48,799 nucleotides of DNA from an uncultured Campylobacter sp. (GCF_937996225.1 NZ_CALKTC010000054.1:1-48799); one strand, 5' to 3'. Shown: positions 1-9,174, counted from the first letter of the stretch. Notes: generated by a model from the sequence alone, not told the origin. A program made the numbers and translations.

Positions 1-67
1 TGAAATTTTAACTGCGGTCTCTATGAAGCATTTTAGTTCGCAGAATTTCTCCACCGTTAGCGCGTAA
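1..67 (+). CDS. possible 3' end of a plus-strand gene (partial)
   Basis: A reading frame is open from base 2 and ends at TAA (65-67), giving 21 residues ending in HFSSQNFSTVSA. The pattern of a hydrophobic-charged stretch followed by QNFSTVS looks a little like the extreme C-terminus of M16-type zinc peptidases, but 21 residues cannot carry a family call. No start is inside the window. It could equally be chance open sequence. Confidence 0.25.
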   Translation, partial: EILTAVSMKHFSSQNFSTVSA

Positions 68-252
68 ATCTTCGATCCTCGTCATGCTATTTTGCGCAAT
101 GTAGTTTTAAAATCTTTATTTAATAACCCAAGACTGCTTAGCTCAACTGCCGAAAAACAAGCGAAAAAACCAAGCACAGGCTTCAGGTAAAATTTGCGCG
201 GAATTAAAGATATTTTAAAATTTGAAAATTTATAGAATTAAAATTTAAAGAT

Positions 253-281
253 AAATTTGACCGAGCGGATCGGTCAAATTT
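253..281 (-). terminator. intrinsic terminator downstream of ppa
   Basis: Perfect 11-bp inverted repeat AAATTTGACCG / CGGTCAAATTT with a 7-base loop, 37 bases past the ppa stop codon. Read on the minus strand the stem is followed by an AT-rich run ending in TTTAAATTTT. The stem is symmetrical enough to work on the plus strand too, so it may be bidirectional. Confidence 0.6.
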
Positions 282-317
282 TGATTAAATTTTAGCGCCG
301 AATGCGCAAAAAGGGGA

Positions 318-836
318 TTATTTATACGCCTTGATCGCTTTATCAAGGATTTTCTCGGCTTCCGCGGCGCTTGCGAAATCCTTTACTTTGACCCATTTAT
401 TCGGCTCTAAAAGCTTGTAGGTTTCGAAGAAATTTTTGATCTTATCCAGCGTCGCTTTAGGCAGATCGGAGACCCCTTTGATACCGTCATATCGCGGATC
501 GATCTTGCTAACCGGCACGGCAAGCAGCTTCTCGTCCATGCCGCTTTCGTCCTCCATCATTAAAACGCCGATTAGACGGCACGGGATCACGCTACCGGCG
601 GCAAGCGGGTATTCGTTTAGTACCAAAACATCCGCAGGATCGCCGTCGTCTGCCAAGGTATTGGGCACGAAGCCGTAATTTGCGGGGTAAAACATCGCGC
701 CGTATAGCACGCGATCTACGCATAGCGCGCCGCTTGCTTTGTCTATCTCGTATTTGATATTCGAGCCGTAAGGGATCTCGATTACTGCGTTGATTTTATC
801 GGGATTTGAGCCCACTTTTATCTTTGAAAGATCCAT
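318..836 (-). CDS. ppa: inorganic pyrophosphatase
   Basis: Cytoplasmic family I pyrophosphatase that hydrolyses PPi to two phosphates and pulls biosynthetic reactions such as tRNA charging and nucleic acid synthesis forward. The 172-residue length is right for the family. The early substrate/metal segment (IEIPYGSNIKYEIDK), the YPANYGFVPNT stretch and the metal-binding DGDPADVLV loop with its clustered aspartates are all visible, followed by DPRYDGIKGVSDLP. The ATG is preceded by AAGGA at good spacing. It lies 9 bases downstream of the BOF-domain gene, so the two are probably co-transcribed. In C. jejuni ppa sits next to adk and aspS; here the BOF gene and a 270-base gap are inserted between them. 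Confidence 0.97.
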   Translation of the reverse strand: MDLSKIKVGSNPDKINAVIEIPYGSNIKYEIDKASGALCVDRVLYGAMFYPANYGFVPNTLADDGDPADVLVLNEYPLAAGSVIPCRLIGVLMMEDESGMDEKLLAVPVSKIDPRYDGIKGVSDLPKATLDKIKNFFETYKLLEPNKWVKVKDFASAAEAEKILDKAIKAYK

Positions 837-845
837 AGTTTTCCT

Positions 846-1202
846 TTATTTAGAATTTAAAATTTTGATATTTTTTACGTCTATCGTCGTTTTGGTAAAA
901 TCTTTGTCGATCTCGCCGCTAATTCGCACGAGCGTATTTTCATCCACGCTCACGCCGCGCCAAACGTCATCATCGATCTCAACCTCGATATTATCGCCGT
1001 TTTGATCCACAAATCTATAATGCTCGTATCTGAGCTGGGATTTTATCTTGCCGTCGATTACGACAAAAGAATCATCTCTTAATTTAAGCGCCTCTTTGAC
1101 GCTTGACGGTTGAGTTTGCGCCGCGGAGCCGCTTGGCACGAACCCGCCCGCAGCGAATGCAGCTGCGCACAAAACCATACTAAGTAAAAATTTTCTAATC
1201 AT
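846..1202 (-). CDS. YgiW/YdeI-type BOF (OB-fold) periplasmic stress protein
   Basis: 118 residues: a signal peptide (MIRKFLLSMVLCAAAFAAGG) followed by one OB-fold domain of the bacterial-OB-fold (BOF, YgiW/YdeI/NirD) type. Signature pieces are the opening strand VIDGKIKSQLRYEHYRF, the acidic NGDNIEVEIDDDVW turn and the closing TLVRISGEIDKDF...IDVKNIKIL. Proteins of this family act in the periplasm and are linked to tolerance of peroxide, metal or envelope stress; the molecular ligand is not settled. A good AAGGAT ribosome site precedes the ATG. It is followed by ppa after 9 bases. Confidence 0.88.
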   Translation of the reverse strand: MIRKFLLSMVLCAAAFAAGGFVPSGSAAQTQPSSVKEALKLRDDSFVVIDGKIKSQLRYEHYRFVDQNGDNIEVEIDDDVWRGVSVDENTLVRISGEIDKDFTKTTIDVKNIKILNSK

Positions 1203-1427
1203 ATCTATCCTTAAAATTTTAATCTCTGCGTCCGCAAACAGATCCGGAATTTCATTAAATTTAAATCCGCTTGCATTTGACGCTCGTATTTAAATTTACA
1301 CAGCGAGCTGCTTAAATTTACGCTTGAAATTTGGCTATCTAGTGCAACGGCAAGCTATAAATTTAAAGGCGCACTCGCTTCGGAGGCGCGGTTAAATTTA
1401 AGCGCGATCTGTGCCGCTTGCGGTACG

Positions 1428-1464
1428 AAAAAAGGAGCCGGAGGCGCTTAAAATTTAAGCCGCC
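1428..1464 (-). terminator. probable terminator downstream of adk
   Basis: Minus-strand hairpin built on GCTTAAA / TTTAAGC (1446-1460), extended by three G-C pairs with one bulged base (outer arms 1443-1445 and 1462-1464). A run of six T on the minus strand (1433-1428) follows after nine bases. The distance from stem to T-run is longer than ideal, so this is a moderate call. Confidence 0.4.
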
Positions 1465-1475
1465 ATCCAAGCGCG

Positions 1476-2057
1476 CTAGCCTAATTTTTCGATCTGCGCG
1501 GCGATTATAGCGTTTATGTCGGCTACGATCTCCTCGACCGTACGCTCGCCGTTTACGCTGTAAAATACGCCCGCGTCGCCGTAAAATTTACGAATATCCT
1601 CGATCGGCTCCGAAAATACCTCCATGCGGTTTTTAAAGACCTCCTCGTTATCGTCCGCTCCGCGAGCGCGTCCTAAGACACGCTCCTTGGCGACCTCCTC
1701 GCTGACGCACACCTCGATGACTGCGCTAAGATTTACATCATCGTCGCCTCGCAGTACCTCGTCTAGCTTATTCATCTGCTCGACGCTTCTTGGATAGCCG
1801 TCGATGATGATGAAGTCTTTAGGTGAGCTTTTAATCGCGCTAACGATAGCATTTACGACGATATCAAGCGGCACGAGATTGCCTTTAGATATGAAGCCAT
1901 CTATCTGCCTGCCCAGAGCGCTGCCGCTTGCTACCTCGGCGCGTAGTAGATCGCCGGTGGAATAGTGCTCGATGCTTTGATTCATCTGAGCGATCATGCT
2001 CGCATCGGTCGTTTTGCCGCTGCCAGGAGCGCCGATGATTAAAAAAAGGCTTTTCAT
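1476..2057 (-). CDS. adk: adenylate kinase
   Basis: Cytoplasmic nucleoside monophosphate kinase interconverting ATP + AMP and 2 ADP. The P-loop GAPGSGKTT is at residues 9-17; the AMP-binding segment STGDLLRAEV and the IIDGYPRS segment follow. At 193 residues it is the short-LID form (the region after VLGRARG is brief and has no zinc cysteines), usual for Campylobacterota and shorter than the 214-residue E. coli enzyme. Its ATG overlaps the aspS TGA stop (ATGA), showing translational coupling with the upstream synthetase. It ends with TAG. Confidence 0.97.
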   Translation of the reverse strand: MKSLFLIIGAPGSGKTTDASMIAQMNQSIEHYSTGDLLRAEVASGSALGRQIDGFISKGNLVPLDIVVNAIVSAIKSSPKDFIIIDGYPRSVEQMNKLDEVLRGDDDVNLSAVIEVCVSEEVAKERVLGRARGADDNEEVFKNRMEVFSEPIEDIRKFYGDAGVFYSVNGERTVEEIVADINAIIAAQIEKLG

Positions 2058-3808
2058 TTTTGCTCCTTCTTATGAAGCCTAAGACCTAGCTCGCGAAGCT
2101 GCTCGTCTGTAACGACGCTAGGGGCTTTGGTGAGCGGACACTGCGCGCGCTGCGTTTTAGGAAACGCGATGACCTCGCGGATACTGCTTGAGCCGGTAAC
2201 GAGCATCATCAGTCTATCGAAGCCGATCGCGATACCTCCGTGCGGAGGCGCGCCGAAGCTTAACGCATCAAGCAGGAAGCCGAATTTCTCCCTCTGCTCC
2301 GCAGGCTCGATCTTAAGCAGTCTAAAGACCTTTTCTTGAATGTCCGCTTTGTGGATCCTGATACTGCCGCCGCCAAGCTCGATGCCGTTTAGCACGACGT
2401 CATAGGCGATCGACGTGATATCCTCCAGATCGGGCTCATCGGGATTATTCGGCATCGTAAAAGGATGGTGCATCGCGGAGTAGCTGCCGTCGTCGTTTTG
2501 CTCAAACATAGGAAAATTTACGACCCACAAAAACTCAAGTCTATTCGGATCGATCAGACCAAGTTCGTTTGCAAGGAAAATTCTAAATCTGCCCATATAA
2601 TCAAGCACGATTTTCTTTTTGCCCGCGCCGAAAAATACGACGTCGCCAACTTTAAGCTCGCAGCGCCTGATGAGCTCGTCCAGCTCGCTTTTTTCAAAGA
2701 ATTTTACCAGCGGCCCCTTTAACCCGTCCTCTTTTACCTGAATGAATGCGAGGCCTTGCGCGCCGAATTTTTTAACGTATTCCTCAAAACCTTGCATCTG
2801 GCGCTTGCTAAATTTCAGATCGCCACCCTCGACTTTTAGCGCTTTTACGCGGTTGGCTTTACGATCCTTGGCTAAATTTGAAAAAATTTCGTTGCTCGAT
2901 TTTTCAAAAATATCGGCTACGTCGATGAAAGGCATATCGTAGCGCAGATCGGGTTTATCGCTGCCGTAAAGCTCCATCGCGTCTTTATACTCCATATGTC
3001 TAAAAGGGGTGACGATCTCGCGACCGCAGGATTTGAAAATGTCTTTTAAAACCTCCTCGGCTACGCTCATTACGTCGTACTGGGTATTAAAGCTCATCTC
3101 GATATCGATCTGCGTAAATTCCGGCTGGCGGTCGGCGCGCAGGTCCTCATCGCGGAAGCAACGCGCGATCTGGAAGTATTTATCAAAGCCGGAGCACATC
3201 AAAAGCTGCTTGAAAAGTTGCGGACTTTGCGGAAGCGCGTAGAAGCTGCCCGGATAGACGCGGCTAGGCACCAGATAATCCCTAGCGCCCTCGGGCGTCG
3301 CGCGCGTTAAGATCGGCGTTTCGACCTCTACAAAACCTAGCCTATCGAGCGCATTTCGCGCGGCGATCGCAGCCTTGGAGCGCATCTTAAATTTATCGAA
3401 GCTTCCCTCGGCGCGCAGATCCAAAAAGCGGTATTTTAGCTTAGTTTCCTCGTTGACGCTTTTATCGCCGATTACGAAAGGAAGCGGCTTGCTTGGATTT
3501 TCGATCTGTAGATCCTCTACTACGACTTCGATATCGCCGGTTTTTAAATTTGGATTTTCTAGCCCTTCGCCGCGAGCTCGGATCTTGCCGACGGCTTTTA
3601 GAACGAATTCGTTTCGCACGGTATTTGCTACCTCGTATGCCGAGTGGCTATCTTTGGGATCACAGACTAGCTGTAAAAGTCCGCTTCGGTCGCGCAAATC
3701 TATAAAAATCACGCCGCCGTGGTCGCGGTAAGAATTTACCCAGCCGCACACGGTTACACTTTTGCCGATATCGTTTTTACTCAAATCGGCGCAATAATGA
3801 CTTCGCAA
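2054..3808 (-). CDS. aspS: aspartyl-tRNA synthetase
   Basis: Class IIb synthetase that charges tRNA-Asp; in Campylobacter the enzyme is generally non-discriminating and works with GatCAB for Asn-tRNA. Order: N-terminal OB-fold anticodon domain (TVCGWVNSYRDHGGVIFIDLRD), class II core with motif 2 FRDEDLRADRQPEFTQ, the bacterial GAD insertion, and motif 3 GIAIGFDRLMML. The frame stays open to a TTG at 3841, but I chose the TTG at 3808: it has a perfect AAAGGAG five bases upstream, gives the start MRSHYCADLSK, and yields 584 residues, close to C. jejuni AspRS. adk follows with a 4-base overlap. A TATACT -10 box lies at 3841-3846 on the minus strand. Confidence 0.96.
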   Translation of the reverse strand: MRSHYCADLSKNDIGKSVTVCGWVNSYRDHGGVIFIDLRDRSGLLQLVCDPKDSHSAYEVANTVRNEFVLKAVGKIRARGEGLENPNLKTGDIEVVVEDLQIENPSKPLPFVIGDKSVNEETKLKYRFLDLRAEGSFDKFKMRSKAAIAARNALDRLGFVEVETPILTRATPEGARDYLVPSRVYPGSFYALPQSPQLFKQLLMCSGFDKYFQIARCFRDEDLRADRQPEFTQIDIEMSFNTQYDVMSVAEEVLKDIFKSCGREIVTPFRHMEYKDAMELYGSDKPDLRYDMPFIDVADIFEKSSNEIFSNLAKDRKANRVKALKVEGGDLKFSKRQMQGFEEYVKKFGAQGLAFIQVKEDGLKGPLVKFFEKSELDELIRRCELKVGDVVFFGAGKKKIVLDYMGRFRIFLANELGLIDPNRLEFLWVVNFPMFEQNDDGSYSAMHHPFTMPNNPDEPDLEDITSIAYDVVLNGIELGGGSIRIHKADIQEKVFRLLKIEPAEQREKFGFLLDALSFGAPPHGGIAIGFDRLMMLVTGSSSIREVIAFPKTQRAQCPLTKAPSVVTDEQLRELGLRLHKKEQK

Positions 3809-3813
3809 ATTTA

Positions 3814-3820
3814 CTCCTTT
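3814..3820 (-). promoter_or_regulatory. ribosome binding site that fixes the aspS start
   Basis: AAAGGAG on the minus strand, five bases before the TTG at 3808. The longer reading (TTG at 3841) has no comparable site, so this decides the start. Confidence 0.7.
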
Positions 3821-3840
3821 AAAATTATTTGTAAAACGCA

Positions 3841-3846
3841 AGTATA
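3841..3846 (-). promoter_or_regulatory. -10 box of the aspS-adk promoter
   Basis: TATACT on the minus strand, about 33 bases before the chosen aspS start, in the 80-base divergent gap with nadK. No clear -35 box, which is normal for Campylobacter sigma-70 promoters. Confidence 0.45.
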
Positions 3847-3891
3847 GTTAAATTTTGCTTTTACAAAGCTAATTTTTTATAAAATAAAACT

Positions 3892-4767
3892 ATGGAAAAC
3901 AAAATTCATAAAAACCTTAAATTCGCGGGGCTAATAGCCAAAAAATCAGAAGAGATTCGCCCCGTCGTGGAGCAAATTTGCGAAATTTTAAAAGCGCAAG
4001 GTATTGAGCTTTTGCTTGAAGAGGACGGAGCAGAATTTTTCGGCCTTAAGCCGCATACGCTTGCCGAAATTTTAAAAAAGACCAATTTTTTAATTAGCCT
4101 CGGCGGCGACGGCACGCTCATCGGGCTTGCGAGGCTACTAAGCGACAAAAACGCCTTTATTTTGGGTATCAACGCAGGCACTCTCGGGTTTTTAACGGAC
4201 GTGCAGCCGAGCGAATTTGCAAAATTTTTGAAGGAATTTTTGCGCGGCGAATACGAGATCGAGCGCCCGTTTTTACTCGAAGTGATACTGGAAAACGGCA
4301 GCGGCAAGATCGTCCGCAAGACCGCATTTAACGACGTCGTAATCACCCGCAGCCATATCTCTTCGATGGCGAAGATCGATGCGTTTTTAAATAGAAAATA
4401 TTTCAACACCTACTACGGCGACGGCGTGATCGTAAGCTCCGCCGTAGGCTCGACCGCGTACAATATGAGCGCGAACGGCTCGATCGTCTATCCGCTATGC
4501 GACGTGTTTTGCGTCACGCCGATCTGCTCGCACAGCCTGACGCAGCGGCCTTTGATCCTTCCAAAAGAATATCTTGCAAGCTTCAAAAACGCCGGAAGCT
4601 CCGAAGTTAGCGTCGTCATCGATGGACAAGACGTTTTTGATATGGCGGAATTTCACAGCGTGAGCGTTAAAATTTCACACGCAAAGGCAAATTTAATAAA
4701 ACGCAGAAGCTACGATTATTTCGACGTTTTAAAAGCCAAACTCAGATGGGGGCACGGCGGATGCTAG
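3892..4767 (+). CDS. nadK: NAD kinase
   Basis: Cytoplasmic ATP/polyphosphate-dependent kinase converting NAD to NADP. The diagnostic GGDGT motif is at residues 71-75 (LISLGGDGTLI), followed by GINAGTLGFLTD; the AFNDVV segment stands in the place of the usual NE motif, and the glycine/serine-rich segment VSSAVGSTAYNMSANGS is present. At 291 residues it has family length. It is divergent from aspS, with a TATAAAAT run a few bases before the ATG, so the leader would be very short. The stop overlaps the start of recN, and C. jejuni has the same nadK-recN pair. Confidence 0.96.
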   Translation: MENKIHKNLKFAGLIAKKSEEIRPVVEQICEILKAQGIELLLEEDGAEFFGLKPHTLAEILKKTNFLISLGGDGTLIGLARLLSDKNAFILGINAGTLGFLTDVQPSEFAKFLKEFLRGEYEIERPFLLEVILENGSGKIVRKTAFNDVVITRSHISSMAKIDAFLNRKYFNTYYGDGVIVSSAVGSTAYNMSANGSIVYPLCDVFCVTPICSHSLTQRPLILPKEYLASFKNAGSSEVSVVIDGQDVFDMAEFHSVSVKISHAKANLIKRRSYDYFDVLKAKLRWGHGGC

Positions 4768-6284
4768 AAAGAATTTATATTAAAAATAATCTAGGTTTTT
4801 GCGAGAGCGAGCTTAGTTTTGGCCCGGGACTTAGCGTATTTACAGGTATCAGCGGCGCGGGTAAATCGGTATTAATAGGCGCGATTTTAGCGGTGTTCGG
4901 TCTTAACGAATGCGAGGCTGAGCTCATAGAAGCGGACGTAGAACATAAATTTGATATGGAAAATTTCGGCTTGATAAACGATACGCCAAATACCTTTCGC
5001 GTTCTAAAAGAGCGTAGCTTGCGATACTTTATAAATTCCCAATCGGTCTCAAAAAAAAATCTAAGCACGATCGCCGGCGAATACGTGAAATTTTTAGGCG
5101 CGAAAAACGCCGGCGAAATGAGTAGCGGCAGCTTGCTAAAATTACTTGATTTTATCGCCGCGAAAAAAGATGCGGCGCACGCTCAAAGCCTATCGGAGCT
5201 TCAAAGCGCTTTTGTGGAATTTAGCCGCACAAAAAAGCAGCTGGATGAAATTTTGGATCAAGAGCGCAAGATCGAGGAGTTAAAGGAATTTGCTCGCTTT
5301 GAGATTGAAAAAATCGAGCGCGTATCGCCTAGGATCGGCGAATATGAGGAGCTTTTGCAGATCAAAAAAAAGCTTAGTAAAAAAGATAAGATCGAGGAAC
5401 TTTGGGCTAGGGCGCAGGGCGTTTTTGAGCTGGAGCGCAGCGTCATCGAAGCGCTAAGTCTTAGCGGGCTGGATAGCGCGTTTTTTGAGGATGCAATGAA
5501 CGAGCTGCGGCTAAAGCAAGAAAGCTTGAATTTAGACGAGCTCGAAAATATTGACATAGAGAAAATTTTAGATCGCATCGAAGCTCTTAGCGCGCTAAAT
5601 AGGCGCTACGGAAGCATAGAAGAGGCTTTAGCTACGCTTGAAGCGCGCAAGAAAGAGCTTGAGCATTACGAGCAGTTAAGCTTTGAAAAAACCAAGTTGC
5701 AAGTGGAATTTAAACGTCTTAGTGAAAGCACCGCTACCCTTGCCGAAAAAATCAGCGAGGCTCGCAAGGGCACTAAAAAACGGCTCGAGGATCTGATAAA
5801 TTCCTATCTAAAGCAGCTTTATATGGACGGAGTGGAGCTTGGTTTTAAGCCTACGGCGCTTAGTGAGTGCGGCACAGATGAAATTTGCGTCAGCTTGTGC
5901 AAGACGGAATTTAAAAATTTAAGCTCAGGCGAAACGAACCGCCTACGCCTTGCTTTCATCGCGGCAAGCTTGGAGCTTACAAATAACGGCGAGGGAATTT
6001 TGATCTTAGACGAGATTGATTCAAATTTAAGCGGAAAAGAGGCGATGAGTATCGCTAACGTGCTGGTAAAAATTTCAAAATTTTATCAAATTTTTGCGAT
6101 CTCGCACCAGCCGCAGCTTAGTTCCAAGGCTGCGTCACACTTTTTAGTAAGTAAAACGAACGGCAAATCTAGCGTGAGATTATTAAGCGAAAATGAAAAA
6201 ATAACAGAGCTAGCTCGTATGATAAGCGGCGAGACTATTACTGCAGAAGCCCTGGAATTCGCTAAAAAACTAAGGCAAAGCTGA
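4761..6284 (+). CDS. recN: DNA repair protein RecN
   Basis: SMC-like ATPase that gathers and bridges DNA at double-strand breaks for recombination. Walker A GISGAGKS is at residues 29-36, the middle is a long coiled coil (roughly 150-345), then an ABC signature LSSGETNRLRLA and Walker B ILILDEID with the downstream FAISHQPQ switch histidine. An ATG at 4746 is also in frame, but I chose 4761: it gives the canonical MLERIYIKNN start, follows a GGCGG, and overlaps the nadK stop as ATGCTAG. The 507-residue product is somewhat shorter than E. coli RecN (553), as usual in Campylobacter. Confidence 0.93.
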   Translation: MLERIYIKNNLGFCESELSFGPGLSVFTGISGAGKSVLIGAILAVFGLNECEAELIEADVEHKFDMENFGLINDTPNTFRVLKERSLRYFINSQSVSKKNLSTIAGEYVKFLGAKNAGEMSSGSLLKLLDFIAAKKDAAHAQSLSELQSAFVEFSRTKKQLDEILDQERKIEELKEFARFEIEKIERVSPRIGEYEELLQIKKKLSKKDKIEELWARAQGVFELERSVIEALSLSGLDSAFFEDAMNELRLKQESLNLDELENIDIEKILDRIEALSALNRRYGSIEEALATLEARKKELEHYEQLSFEKTKLQVEFKRLSESTATLAEKISEARKGTKKRLEDLINSYLKQLYMDGVELGFKPTALSECGTDEICVSLCKTEFKNLSSGETNRLRLAFIAASLELTNNGEGILILDEIDSNLSGKEAMSIANVLVKISKFYQIFAISHQPQLSSKAASHFLVSKTNGKSSVRLLSENEKITELARMISGETITAEALEFAKKLRQS

Positions 6285-6320
6285 AGGAATTTTAAGCTTA
6301 AGTTTAAATCTGAAATTTTT

Positions 6321-6329
6321 TGCTACAAT
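6321..6329 (+). promoter_or_regulatory. extended -10 promoter upstream of tatD
   Basis: TGCTACAAT, a close match to the Campylobacter extended -10 (TGnTATAAT), about 80 bases before the tatD start in the 125-base gap after recN. No convincing -35 box. Confidence 0.5.
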
Positions 6330-6409
6330 ACCGCGTTTAATTTAAATTTAAGTGTGATTTTGCAAAACGACGTAAAATCCGCTTCGAAAAATTTTATCAA
6401 GTGAGTTTT

Positions 6410-7207
6410 ATGATTATAGATACACATTGCCATTTAGACGATGCTAGTTTCGATACCGATTTAGACGCGGTGATTGAGCGCGCCACGATTGCAGGCGTGC
6501 GCAGCATCATCATTCCCGGTGCCGATGTAGCAGACCTAGATAAGGCATGTAAAATTTCGCATGCACGGGATAATGTGTATTTTGCCGTAGGGGTGCATCC
6601 ATACGAGATAGATTCTTTCGATATGGAGGTGCTGAAGCGGTATGCTGACGATCCCAAATGCGTGGGCGTTGGCGAATGCGGTCTTGATTATTTCAGACTT
6701 AAGCAGCAAGAGAGCAAGGAAACCAAAGCCTTAGAAATCTCCCGCCAAAAAGACGCCTTCATCTCACAAATCGATCTAGCAACACAACTTCAAAAACCAC
6801 TTATAGTCCATATCCGAGAAGCAAACGAAGATAGCTTTGGAATTCTAAAAGATCGTGCCGGCGATTTATGCGGCGGTGTTTTACACTGCTTCAATGCCAG
6901 CAAGCTTTTGCTAGGTCTTAGCGAATACGGATTTTACTTCGGTATCGGCGGAGTTTTGACATTCAAAAATGCAAAAAACTTAGCTGAGATCTTACCGCAA
7001 ATTCCGCAAGAGCGCCTCTTAATCGAGACGGATGCACCGTATCTGACCCCGCATCCGCATCGCGGTGAGCGCAACGAGCCTGCATTTACGAGACTCGTGG
7101 TAGAAAAAGTCGCGGAAATTTTAAGCCTAAGCGTAGAAGAGGTCGAAGCAATAACGACTCAAAACGCCTGTAGGCTTTTTGGCGATAAAATCAAAGGAGA
7201 GATATGA
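6410..7207 (+). CDS. tatD: TatD-family metal-dependent deoxyribonuclease
   Basis: TIM-barrel metallohydrolase; family members act as 3'-5' DNases and in DNA repair or quality control. Metal ligands are visible in order: DTHCH (residues 4-8), the GECGLDY glutamate, VHIRE, LHCF, and ETDAPYL near the end. The frame also offers a GTG at 6401, but the ATG at 6410 gives the standard MIIDTHCH start and is preceded by GTGAG; the product is then 265 residues. In C. jejuni a GGDEF response regulator gene sits between recN and tatD; it is absent here. Stop and next start overlap (ATGA). Confidence 0.94.
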   Translation: MIIDTHCHLDDASFDTDLDAVIERATIAGVRSIIIPGADVADLDKACKISHARDNVYFAVGVHPYEIDSFDMEVLKRYADDPKCVGVGECGLDYFRLKQQESKETKALEISRQKDAFISQIDLATQLQKPLIVHIREANEDSFGILKDRAGDLCGGVLHCFNASKLLLGLSEYGFYFGIGGVLTFKNAKNLAEILPQIPQERLLIETDAPYLTPHPHRGERNEPAFTRLVVEKVAEILSLSVEEVEAITTQNACRLFGDKIKGEI

Positions 7208-8202
7208 AAGCCATAAAATTTATACTGCTAGCCCTACTTTTAGTGGGCGAAGCGTTTGCGAGCCAGCCCGGTCTGATGCGCGCAAATCACGACTATATTT
7301 TAAATCAATTCGGCATCGAAAATAACGAATCAAGCAAAAACGTAGTCGCGGGCATATTCCGTGCGATCAATGCAAGCGATCGCAAGCAGTTTAAGCATAT
7401 CGTGACTTCACAGTCGCACAATGCCTACTTAGTCAAATCCGAGGTAGATAACATCGAAGCTCCGGAGTTCTTATTGTATTTGGCAATGGTAGAATCTCAT
7501 CTTAAAAATACGGTCACATCAGGCGCTAGCGCAGGTGGTATGTGGCAGCTGATGCCGGCAACTGCGAAAAATTTCGGTCTTAGAGTAGACAGCGCCGTAG
7601 ATGAGCGTCGCGATCCTGCAGCCTCTACGGATGCTGCGTTTTCGTATATTTTGCATCTGAAGCAAAATTTTGGCAAGTGGTATTTAGCGCTAATGGCGTA
7701 TAATTGTGGCGATCAAAAGCTTAAAAATGCGATTGCAGCTACTGGCAGCGATGATCTGGATCGCTTGCTAAAAAGCCCCGCACTTCCTAATGAGACTAAG
7801 AATTTTATCAAGCGCATTATCAAATATGCTTACATCGCTCAAAATGAAAATATGCGTAAAATTCTGCTTTTTGAAAGCGAGCCGTGGGGGCTAAAGCGTA
7901 TCGCCGTAGCTCCGGGCACAAAGCTAAGCGCGGTTGCAAAACAGATCGGAATTTCGCCGTCACAAATGCAGGATTACAACGCGCATATTAAAAACGGAAT
8001 TTCGCCGCTTAACGGCAAGTACTTCTTTTATATCCCACAAAGCAAATATGCAGAATTTGTCGTAAATCAAGGCGCGTTTCAAGCGTATGAACCACGTCTG
8101 AAACAGCGCAAGCCAGGACGTGTGTTAGCAGGTTTGGCGAACGAGCTTAGCCTCAAAGACAAAAACGAAATAGCGCTAAATAATATAAAATTCAACAAAT
8201 AA
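7204..8202 (+). CDS. membrane-bound lytic murein transglycosylase (SLT plus LysM)
   Basis: Periplasmic enzyme that cleaves the MurNAc-GlcNAc bond of peptidoglycan to make 1,6-anhydro ends. A signal peptide (residues 1-19, ending AFA) is followed by an SLT domain: the catalytic glutamate is E97 in LAMVESHL, then the GASAGGMWQLMPATA segment and MAYNCG. A LysM-like peptidoglycan-binding module follows at about 225-275 (IAVAPGTKLSAVAKQIG). The layout is MltD-like and the product corresponds to the C. jejuni gene between tatD and rlpA. Translationally coupled to tatD and 13 bases before rlpA, suggesting joint wall remodelling. Confidence 0.93.
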   Translation: MKAIKFILLALLLVGEAFASQPGLMRANHDYILNQFGIENNESSKNVVAGIFRAINASDRKQFKHIVTSQSHNAYLVKSEVDNIEAPEFLLYLAMVESHLKNTVTSGASAGGMWQLMPATAKNFGLRVDSAVDERRDPAASTDAAFSYILHLKQNFGKWYLALMAYNCGDQKLKNAIAATGSDDLDRLLKSPALPNETKNFIKRIIKYAYIAQNENMRKILLFESEPWGLKRIAVAPGTKLSAVAKQIGISPSQMQDYNAHIKNGISPLNGKYFFYIPQSKYAEFVVNQGAFQAYEPRLKQRKPGRVLAGLANELSLKDKNEIALNNIKFNK

Positions 8203-8215
8203 GATCGGATCGCAG

Positions 8216-8971
8216 GTGTCGTACCAGAAAATCGCTCTTTTTAGTGCGCTTTTTGCGCTGATTCTTGCCGGTTGTTCGTTTCGCACCGTACCGTCGTCTA
8301 GATCGTCTGCGGGCGGTGCAGGCAAGATCGGCAAAAACTCTCCCGCCACCATGCGCCCTTATAAAATTAACGGCAAAACCTACTACCCCGAGCAAGTAAG
8401 CGTCGGCGATACCCAGATAGGTATCGCCAGCTGGTATGGGCCAAATTTTCACGGCAAATACACCTCAAACGGCGAAATTTACGATATGAATGGCATGACC
8501 GCCGCACACAAAACTTATCCGATGAATACTATGGTAAAGGTCACGAATCGCGACACCGGCGCTACCGCAACCGTGCGCATCAACGACCGCGGTCCATTCG
8601 TGGATGGTCGCATCATCGATCTTAGCAAAACAGCTGCTAATTTAGTAGGCGTATTTGCCAAAGGTACGGCGCCGGTAAAACTCGAAGTAGTGGGCTTTTA
8701 TGGGCATACTATCGCTAAAGGCTCGCCGAAAGCAACCATTGTCGGCGGAAATTTTATGGTGCAAATCGGTGCGTTTAGAAACAGAAGCGGCGCACAAATT
8801 TATCAGCGCGATTACCACGGCACGGCGGGATATCCTGCGATCGTCAAAGAATTTAGCATAGATGGCGCGCCGATTTATCGCGTCTTTTTAAGCGGATTTA
8901 AAAGCGAGGACGAAGCGAGAGATTTCGCGCATAATGGCAAGTTTACTGGAGCTTTCATCGTAAGGGAGTAA
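8216..8971 (+). CDS. rlpA: RlpA-family septal lipoprotein
   Basis: Outer-membrane lipoprotein with lipobox LILAGC (Cys20), a double-psi beta-barrel domain (GIASWYGPNFHGKYTSNGE, then VRINDRGPFVDGRIIDLS) and a C-terminal SPOR domain (about residues 182-251, NFMVQIGAFRNRSGAQ) that binds denuded peptidoglycan at the septum. RlpA of some bacteria is itself a lytic transglycosylase; whether this one is active is not visible. The start is GTG with AGG just upstream. It is the last gene of the plus-strand run; the C. jejuni neighbours that normally follow (kdsC and lipopolysaccharide-transport genes) are not here. Confidence 0.93.
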   Translation: MSYQKIALFSALFALILAGCSFRTVPSSRSSAGGAGKIGKNSPATMRPYKINGKTYYPEQVSVGDTQIGIASWYGPNFHGKYTSNGEIYDMNGMTAAHKTYPMNTMVKVTNRDTGATATVRINDRGPFVDGRIIDLSKTAANLVGVFAKGTAPVKLEVVGFYGHTIAKGSPKATIVGGNFMVQIGAFRNRSGAQIYQRDYHGTAGYPAIVKEFSIDGAPIYRVFLSGFKSEDEARDFAHNGKFTGAFIVRE

Positions 8972-9174
8972 CAGTTTTCTTTGACGGCTTTTCCTTCGTT
9001 TTTTGCTCGATAAGGGCTTTGTTAAATTTATTTGTGAGCTACTTGCGGTAAAATTTCCCGTCATCTAATAGTTATCTGCTTTAGCTGCGGCGAAGTGCAA
9101 ACTACTTGCAAGCTATTCGTAGCAAAAAATGCGCCTGCCTGCTTGAGCTTTGTTTTTTAATAGGACGCCGCAGC